DNA of 64,000 bases, taken from contig CACABO010000001.1 of NCBI GenBank assembly GCA_902530745.1, forward strand, positions 62,001 through 126,000, in the 5' to 3' direction. The translations under genes were made by a program, and so were the position numbers. This stretch comes from an uncultured Alphaproteobacteria bacterium. GTDB lineage: Bacteria; Pseudomonadota; Alphaproteobacteria; HIMB59. The notes under the pieces were generated by a model. The model saw only the letters and a list, made by a program, of their open reading frames with translations, was not told where the DNA came from and did no database searches. Below, piece by piece: positions 57,803 to 64,000 of the stretch; positions within the stretch are counted from its first letter, which is position 1, and each line of letters starts with the position of its first letter.

Positions 57803-58657
57803 ATGGCAATCTTATTGGGTATTCTCTCAGCTTTTAGTTTTGGTGTTGGAGATTTTTTAGCAAGATTTTCATCTAAGGAAGTTGGATTTAAAAATTCACT
57901 TTTTTGGATGCTGGTTGTTGGCTCAATATTTTATTTAATTTTATTTTATTTTTTTGGAAGTGGTCTTTCTCCAAATGCGATTGGTCTAAGTAATAGTTTC
58001 CTATCAGGAATTCTAATAATGTTTGGACTTCTTTGTTTGTACAGAGGTCTCCAAATGGGACCAGTGTCAATTGTAGCCTCGATAACAGCAACCAATCCCT
58101 TTTTTGTTTTTGTTATTAGATTTTTTTTAGGAAGTGAACCCACACTTACTCAATGGATTGCCACACTTGTTGTAATATCCGGCGCAATATTTGTATCCAT
58201 AAGCGCTGATAGTTTTAAAGAAAGCCTAGGTTTGTCAAAAAAACAGATAAAAGAGTCTCTGATTGTGTCATTTATGGCCAGTGGCATGCTTGCTTTGGGT
58301 CTTATTTTTTCTCAAGAGGCCTCTAATTCTTTAGATCCAATTGAGGCTGTTATTTATGTAAGATTTTTTAGCTTATTGGGTATTGCTTCTTTATTATTTT
58401 TTATGAATTCTAAAATAACTCTAACAAAGAAAGCAGTTCCTATTTTATTTTTTCAAGGAATATTAGAAACCACAGGTTATTTTTGTTTGGTCTCAGCATA
58501 TGCTTTTGACAAAGTGAGTATTGCTGTAGTCATTTCTTCAGGTTTTGGTCTTGTAACAGTTTTATTGGCTAGACTAGTTTTAAAAGAAAAAATATCTAAA
58601 ATTCAAACTTTAGGCATCTCTTTAACTTTCATTGGTGTTGTTGGTCTTACTATCTAA
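57803..58657 (+). CDS. EamA-family (DMT) transporter
   Basis: Ten-helix DMT pattern, LYRGLQMGPVSIVASITATNPFFVFVIRF. Confidence 0.82.
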   Translation: MAILLGILSAFSFGVGDFLARFSSKEVGFKNSLFWMLVVGSIFYLILFYFFGSGLSPNAIGLSNSFLSGILIMFGLLCLYRGLQMGPVSIVASITATNPFFVFVIRFFLGSEPTLTQWIATLVVISGAIFVSISADSFKESLGLSKKQIKESLIVSFMASGMLALGLIFSQEASNSLDPIEAVIYVRFFSLLGIASLLFFMNSKITLTKKAVPILFFQGILETTGYFCLVSAYAFDKVSIAVVISSGFGLVTVLLARLVLKEKISKIQTLGISLTFIGVVGLTI

Positions 58658-59546
58658 TTAAATTTTGAAGCCTCTTTTTATCAAAACGATATGAATTCAT
58701 CGCTATAGCTAAGCAAATAATTATTCCTCCTATAATTGTATTAATATCTGGTGTTTCATTGATACCCAGAATAGGTAGCCACGCCCAAAAAATTCCTCCA
58801 ACTACTTCTAATAAAGATAGCATTGTTAGTTCTCCTGAAAGTAATTGTTTTGAACCAATGCTAAACAGAATAAGCCCAGTTGCAACAATTAAACCGTGAG
58901 TCATGCTCAACAAAACATTTCTTAAAGGTAAATAGATTTCTTGATCATTAAAAACCATTAAAAATGCGGAAATAGCTGCACAAAAAATTCCTGCATAAAT
59001 TAAAATATAAAATTTTTTAAAGTTACTTTTGCTTCTCAAAGCAACGGTGAATGCTGAAAAGCCAAGACTTGATATAAAGCCCATAATTAATCCATACAAC
59101 GATCCACTAAAGGCACTTGCATATATCATTATTAAAGTACCAATAAACGCAATAATCATAGTTATAAAATTTTGTTTTGAGATTTTCTCATTAATAAACA
59201 CTAGGGCAATTAATGATGCTAAAAAAGGCATTAACGCCAACATAAATAGAGTAACTGCGGCAGTTGTATTGCTTATTGAATAAATAAAACCAACCATGGC
59301 TGTTGTTAAACTAAGACCACCAATCACAGAAACTTTATCTATTTTGATTACATTCATAAAAAAGCCTTTTTGCTCAATAAGAATAAGATATGTGGCGATG
59401 ATAATTGCAACTGTAAGCCCTCTAATAACAAGGTAGGGGAGTTGATAGATCTGAGGGTCTATCATATTTTTGACCACCAGTGGTCCAAAACTCCATATTA
59501 ATCCACTTAAAACTACTATAATTACTGCCTTGATGTGGTCGCTCAT
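58650..59546 (-). CDS. EamA-family (DMT) transporter
   Basis: VVLSGLIWSFGPLVVKNM, LMALLPFLA-type helix, LLEVVGGIFWAWLPILGINE. Confidence 0.85.
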   Translation of the reverse strand: MSDHIKAVIIVVLSGLIWSFGPLVVKNMIDPQIYQLPYLVIRGLTVAIIIATYLILIEQKGFFMNVIKIDKVSVIGGLSLTTAMVGFIYSISNTTAAVTLFMLALMPFLASLIALVFINEKISKQNFITMIIAFIGTLIMIYASAFSGSLYGLIMGFISSLGFSAFTVALRSKSNFKKFYILIYAGIFCAAISAFLMVFNDQEIYLPLRNVLLSMTHGLIVATGLILFSIGSKQLLSGELTMLSLLEVVGGIFWAWLPILGINETPDINTIIGGIIICLAIAMNSYRFDKKRLQNLIR

Positions 59547-59587
59547 TTTAAGAAATTAACTTATTTTATAAATTAACTTTTTAATAG

Positions 59588-61372
59588 TTAATTACTGATA
59601 AAGAAATCTGAGAGAGTTTTAATATCATCAAAAGAAGTATTCTTACCCTCATTACTTCTTAGAGTAAATGAGTCTGACTCAATCTCTTTCTCACCCATTA
59701 CTAGAGAATAGGGTATCTTTTTAGAAACAGAATTTCTTATTTTATAACCCAATTTGTTATCAGATCCATCAACAATTACTCTCACACCCAGTTTTTGAAG
59801 TTCCCCTTTAATTCGGTTACTATGATCAACAAATTTTTCGGACACAGGGAGAATTGCAAGTTGTATGGGCGTAACAAATAAAGGAAGCCAGCCATTAGTG
59901 TTTTCAAGAATAATTGCTATAAACCTTTCTAGAGATCCGACAACTGCTCGGTGTATCATTATTGGAACTTGATTTTTGTCATCTTTGTCTTTGTATTTTG
60001 CGCCCAATCTATCAGGGAGATTGAAGTCAATTTGTATCGTTCCACATTGCCATTCTCGACCCAGTGAGTCCTCTAATGTAAATTCTATTTTTGGGCCATA
60101 GAATGCCCCTTCACCCTCTAAAATATTAAATTCTTTATTGTTGTCTTTTAAAACTTTTTTTAACTGATTTTCTGCATTGTCCCAGTTTTCTTGAGTACCA
60201 ATACTTTTTTCTGGGCGAGTAGAAATATTATATTTTATTTTTTCAAATCCGAACTTTTTATACACTCTCTCAATTAATAGGGTTGTCTCATTACAAACAT
60301 CATATATTTGTTCAGCAGAACAAAATATGTGGGCATCATCTTGAGTAAAACCTCTGACCCTGAATAATCCATTTAGAGCTCCTGAGGGTTCGTATCTATG
60401 ACACTTACCAAACTCCGAGTATCTAAGTGGTAAATCTTTGTAAGTTATTAGTTGAGAGTTAAATAAAACAATATGACATGGACAATTCATAGGTTTTAGT
60501 GCAAATGTCTTGTTGTCAGTTTCTGATGTAAACATATTTTCTTTAAAATTGTCCCAATGACCAGACTTTATCCAAAGCTCATTTGATACTAGCTCAGGTG
60601 TTTTTACTTCAAAATAATTAAGTTTTTGTTGCTCAGAGCGAATATATTTTTCAATATTTTGATACAATGTTAAGCCTTTATCTTTCCAAAATACATTCCC
60701 TGCTGATAAATCAGTTAGAAGGAACAAACCCATATCAGTGCCTAATCTTCTATGATTTCTTTCTTTAGCCTCTTCTAAATTTTTTAAATAAACTCGAAGT
60801 TCTTTTTCAGAATACCAAGCAGTTGCATAAATTCTTTGAAGCATTTTGTTAGTGCTAATACCTCTCCAATAAGCCCCTGATACATTTGTTATTTTAAAGC
60901 TGGCATTATAATCTTTTGTGCTTTTATGATGAGGACCTTTACAAAGGTCAGTAAAATTTTTTTGCTCGTAAAGTGTTATTTCATCGGAATTATCTAAATT
61001 ATTAATAAGTTCCAATTTATATTTATTATCTTTAAATATTTCTGATGCTTCTTTTTTAGTTACAGCCCTCTTTAAAAAGTCTCTTCCCTCTGAGAGAATT
61101 TCTTTCATTTTTTTTTCTATATTAGCTAAGTCATCATCTGATAGAGTGCTTTCCATATCAAAGTCATAATAAAAACCGTTCTTTATAAAAGGACCAATAG
61201 TTGGTTTAGCATTTGGAAAAAGAGTAATTACAGCTTCAGCCAAAATATGTGCCATATCGTGGCGCATTATATTTAATGCATCATCAGATTTAGGTTTAAT
61301 GGGAGTGCTATTTTCAACTTCAGTATCCCAATAATTATTATTCGAGTCTTTAAATGCTATTATATCGCTCAT
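59588..61372 (-). CDS. thrS: Threonyl-tRNA synthetase, apparently lacking the N-terminal TGS domain
   Basis: IMRHDMAHILAEAV, GAYWRGISTNKMLQRIYATAW, MNCPCHIVLF, RVRGFTQDDAHIFC. Confidence 0.95.
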   Translation of the reverse strand: MSDIIAFKDSNNNYWDTEVENSTPIKPKSDDALNIMRHDMAHILAEAVITLFPNAKPTIGPFIKNGFYYDFDMESTLSDDDLANIEKKMKEILSEGRDFLKRAVTKKEASEIFKDNKYKLELINNLDNSDEITLYEQKNFTDLCKGPHHKSTKDYNASFKITNVSGAYWRGISTNKMLQRIYATAWYSEKELRVYLKNLEEAKERNHRRLGTDMGLFLLTDLSAGNVFWKDKGLTLYQNIEKYIRSEQQKLNYFEVKTPELVSNELWIKSGHWDNFKENMFTSETDNKTFALKPMNCPCHIVLFNSQLITYKDLPLRYSEFGKCHRYEPSGALNGLFRVRGFTQDDAHIFCSAEQIYDVCNETTLLIERVYKKFGFEKIKYNISTRPEKSIGTQENWDNAENQLKKVLKDNNKEFNILEGEGAFYGPKIEFTLEDSLGREWQCGTIQIDFNLPDRLGAKYKDKDDKNQVPIMIHRAVVGSLERFIAIILENTNGWLPLFVTPIQLAILPVSEKFVDHSNRIKGELQKLGVRVIVDGSDNKLGYKIRNSVSKKIPYSLVMGEKEIESDSFTLRSNEGKNTSFDDIKTLSDFFISN

Positions 61373-61701
61373 AATTCTAATTTTTTATAAAAACAACTTT
61401 TTTTACCCGTATGACAAGCGCCAATTCCTTCAAGCTCAACCTCATAAATTAAAGCGTCACTGTCACAATCAGTATAAATATTAATAATATTTAGTTTATT
61501 GCCAGAAGTTTCACCTTTTAACCATAATTTTTTTTTACTTCTACTCCAAAAGTGAGCTTTTTTTGTTTTTACTGTCATTTCAATAGAATTTTTATTTGAA
61601 TAGGCCATCATAAGAATTTCATTAGTTGACTTCTCTTGAGCAATTGTAGGTATTAGCCCATCAGAATTAAAAACTAGTTGATTTATGTTGAAATTTTCCA
61701 A
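61369..61701 (-). CDS. hisI: Phosphoribosyl-AMP cyclohydrolase
   Basis: KAHFWSRSKKKLWLKGETSGN, DCDSDALIYEVE, ACHTGKKSCFY. Confidence 0.95.
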   Translation of the reverse strand: MENFNINQLVFNSDGLIPTIAQEKSTNEILMMAYSNKNSIEMTVKTKKAHFWSRSKKKLWLKGETSGNKLNIINIYTDCDSDALIYEVELEGIGACHTGKKSCFYKKLEL

Positions 61702-61767
61702 TGTCTTGATTTTTAATGATTTTTACTTTTATTAAAGTATTTTTCAATTATTAAAAGAATTTTTTCG

Positions 61768-62694
61768 ATGAATTATTATTTAGCACCAATGATGGGTTAC
61801 ACAGACTGCTATTTTAGAAGTTTAGTGGAAAACATTTATGGAAATAGTGTAACTACCTTTTCTGAAATGATAGTGGATAAAGCAATCATCCACAATGAGA
61901 CTAAAACAATAACCAAGCATTTTTTAAAAAATAATAAAAGCGCCATTCAAATTGCAGGCTCAGATCCTGAAGAAATTAAAAGAGCAATAAATATTTTAAA
62001 TAAAGTAGATATTATTAAACATGTAAATTTTAATTTAGGGTGCCCAAGTTCTAGAGTCCAAGAAAATATGCTTGGTTTAGCTTTAACCCAAAAGTATGAC
62101 TTAGTAAAAAAATGTTTATATGAATTGATCAAATATAATAAAGATGTATCGGTAAAATGTAGACTTGGTTTAGGTATGAATGAGGATAAGAGTTATATTT
62201 TTGATTATCTTAAATTGTTTAATAAAATAGGAATTAAAAAAGTATTTATACATTGTAGAAATGGTGTTTTGAACTTAGATACCAAAAAAAATAGAACAAT
62301 TCCAAAAATTAATTACAATTTATTTTTAGAGTGTTGTGATCAATTTCCTGAAATGGAACTTATTCCTAATGGTGAGGTTAATGATTTAGAAACCTTTAAA
62401 TTTTTTCAGTCAAAAAATATTACTCAATTTATGATTGGTAGGCAATTTGCGAAAGACGCCTTTTTTTTAGAAAAATTAGATCTTGAGAATGTCAAAAAGA
62501 AGACAGCTTCAATAATTAATACAATAAATGAATTAGAGCATTACAAATATTTAAATATTAATTTATTAAAAAAAAGTATATTCACTGCGCTTAGTAACAT
62601 ATCAAATTCCAAAAAAGTAAAAAAAGAAATCTCAATTATTAATAACTATAGTGGCTTACTAAATTATTTTGAGAGGAATGCCATTTGGAGTTAG
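61768..62694 (+). CDS. tRNA-dihydrouridine synthase (DusA-like)
   Basis: LAPMMGYTDCYFRSL, NFNLGCPSSRVQENMLGLALTQK, VKCRLGLG. Confidence 0.88.
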   Translation: MNYYLAPMMGYTDCYFRSLVENIYGNSVTTFSEMIVDKAIIHNETKTITKHFLKNNKSAIQIAGSDPEEIKRAINILNKVDIIKHVNFNLGCPSSRVQENMLGLALTQKYDLVKKCLYELIKYNKDVSVKCRLGLGMNEDKSYIFDYLKLFNKIGIKKVFIHCRNGVLNLDTKKNRTIPKINYNLFLECCDQFPEMELIPNGEVNDLETFKFFQSKNITQFMIGRQFAKDAFFLEKLDLENVKKKTASIINTINELEHYKYLNINLLKKSIFTALSNISNSKKVKKEISIINNYSGLLNYFERNAIWS

Positions 62695-64000
62695 AGAGAT
62701 TATATAAATCTTCAACTTTCTTATCAAAATATGAATATCTTAATAATTCTTATGATGTTTCAAAGGTTGATGCTCAATTAATACTTAACCACTACAAAAG
62801 TAATATAAAAAAATATTTTAATTCCTCTACAACTAACTTTCTCAATATAAATACACTTAAAAATGAGCTTATTTATTTAATTTTTATATCAATTCATCAA
62901 AATTTAATTTCTCAGTCTAATGGATCAAGATTGTGGTCTGTTTTATGCAAAAATATTTTAAGTAAAATCATTAATATCAATCTATACAGATCATTTAATA
63001 ATAGTTTAAAAAAATATTATTTTATTCTAGGTATGGGCAAAATTGGCGTAAGAGATTTAAATTTTGCCTCTGATATCGATATAATCATATTCTATGACTC
63101 CAAAAATAGTCCTATTTCCCTCCAAGATTTTAATAAATCTATAAAGAAAACCATTAGTGACATATCGAATATTTCTGAGTCTTTTTTTCATAAAATAGAT
63201 TTAAGGTTACGACCAGATTTTGGTGATTCATTAATTATATCTGATATGGATCAAGCAATTAATTATTATACTTCAGTAGGCAGAAATTGGGAGAGATTAG
63301 CATTTCATAGATCAAGTTTTTTGTGTGGCGATATTCAAAAATATTTCTCATTTAAGGAAGCAATAAAAAGTTTTCTATTTAGAAGAACATTTGACTATTA
63401 CGCTATAGATGAAATTAAAAAGCTTTTTGCCTCCAGTAATTCTGAACAAAAGCTAGATATAAAAAATTCTTATGGCTTTATTCGATCTTGTGAAAATATA
63501 ATACATTTTAACCAACTTCTTTGGTCTGGAAAAATAAATTCTCTTAAAGAGAGCAATATTCATAAATTACTTATAAATTTAAAAAAACATGAAAATATAA
63601 TTCCAAAAAATGACTTAAAAAATATAATAGAGGCATATTATTACTTCCGTAAAATTGAGAATTATTTACATATAAAAAAGAATACTTTTCAGAATATAAT
63701 TAACTCTAATGAAACCTATTTAAATGCAGTATTAGATAACTTTTCAAACAAATTAGAGAAGCATAAATCTGAAATTCAAACAATATATCAGCGTTTATTT
63801 TTCCCTAAAATAAATAGAGAAAGTTTACGACGTGATAAATTTAATGAGTCTAGCCAAAAAATTATTGATAGTCTTCTAAAACGAGCTGGGAACATCAATA
63901 GTTCAGAAACAGTAAAAAATGATTATTTAGAGTCTATTTCAAGTCTCATAAATATTTTATCAAAACATAATAAACGAGATGATCTAATTATAAAATTTGA
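62685..64000 (+). CDS. glnE: Glutamine-synthetase adenylyltransferase (3' truncated by window edge)
   Basis: Hand-translated open frame from TTG 62685: GMGKIGVRDLNFASDIDIIIFYD nucleotidyltransferase motif, KIDLRLRPDFGDS, GRNWERLAFHRSSFLCGD; not in ORF track because it runs off the window. Confidence 0.85.
   Translation, partial: MELERLYKSSTFLSKYEYLNNSYDVSKVDAQLILNHYKSNIKKYFNSSTTNFLNINTLKNELIYLIFISIHQNLISQSNGSRLWSVLCKNILSKIININLYRSFNNSLKKYYFILGMGKIGVRDLNFASDIDIIIFYDSKNSPISLQDFNKSIKKTISDISNISESFFHKIDLRLRPDFGDSLIISDMDQAINYYTSVGRNWERLAFHRSSFLCGDIQKYFSFKEAIKSFLFRRTFDYYAIDEIKKLFASSNSEQKLDIKNSYGFIRSCENIIHFNQLLWSGKINSLKESNIHKLLINLKKHENIIPKNDLKNIIEAYYYFRKIENYLHIKKNTFQNIINSNETYLNAVLDNFSNKLEKHKSEIQTIYQRLFFPKINRESLRRDKFNESSQKIIDSLLKRAGNINSSETVKNDYLESISSLINILSKHNKRDDLIIKF

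Noticed and set aside
1-64000. CRISPR arrays, transposases, integrases, phage genes, rRNA or tRNA genes
   Set aside because: Reading both strands by eye, I saw no spaced direct repeats, IS-type ORFs, or tRNA/rRNA-like sequence. tRNAscan/Infernal would be needed for a definitive negative.

Overview
AT-rich, densely packed bacterial window. It looks like a marine alphaproteobacterium of SAR11-like or other streamlined lineage, but taxonomy is inferred only from gene content and style. The core is a C1/methylated-amine island (about 4.5-48 kb). It holds betaine-homocysteine methyltransferase, a dimethylglycine-dehydrogenase-like protein and ETF/ETF-QO; a TmoXVW-like ABC transporter, a Tdm-like TMAO demethylase (DUF1989+GcvT) and Tmm trimethylamine monooxygenase; an N-methylglutamate-dehydrogenase/SoxBDAG-like set with a glutamate-synthase-like trio (MgsABC/GlxBCD type); an IclR regulator; and a second module of FAD oxidoreductase, GS-family ligase, second glutamate-synthase-like trio and a Lys-rich small protein. 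GmaS, Amt, two unlisted micro-ORFs and a third GS-family ligase with a class-I amidotransferase and a MetX-like hydrolase follow. The flanks are housekeeping: thiV?-thiM-thiE-thiD, csp, alr, tyrS/anmK, mnmA-sufBCDSTA, two EamA transporters, thrS-hisI, dus and partial glnE. The most interesting items are: (1) the duplicated GS/glutamate-synthase-like module, where one FMN subunit has lost the Fe-S cysteine motif and the other keeps it; (2) a recurring IclR-type palindrome (GTTTCAT-N3-ATGRAAC) upstream of four transcription units, which may define a local regulon; (3) several uncharacterised small proteins embedded in the cluster. No CRISPR, mobile element, rRNA or tRNA was seen.
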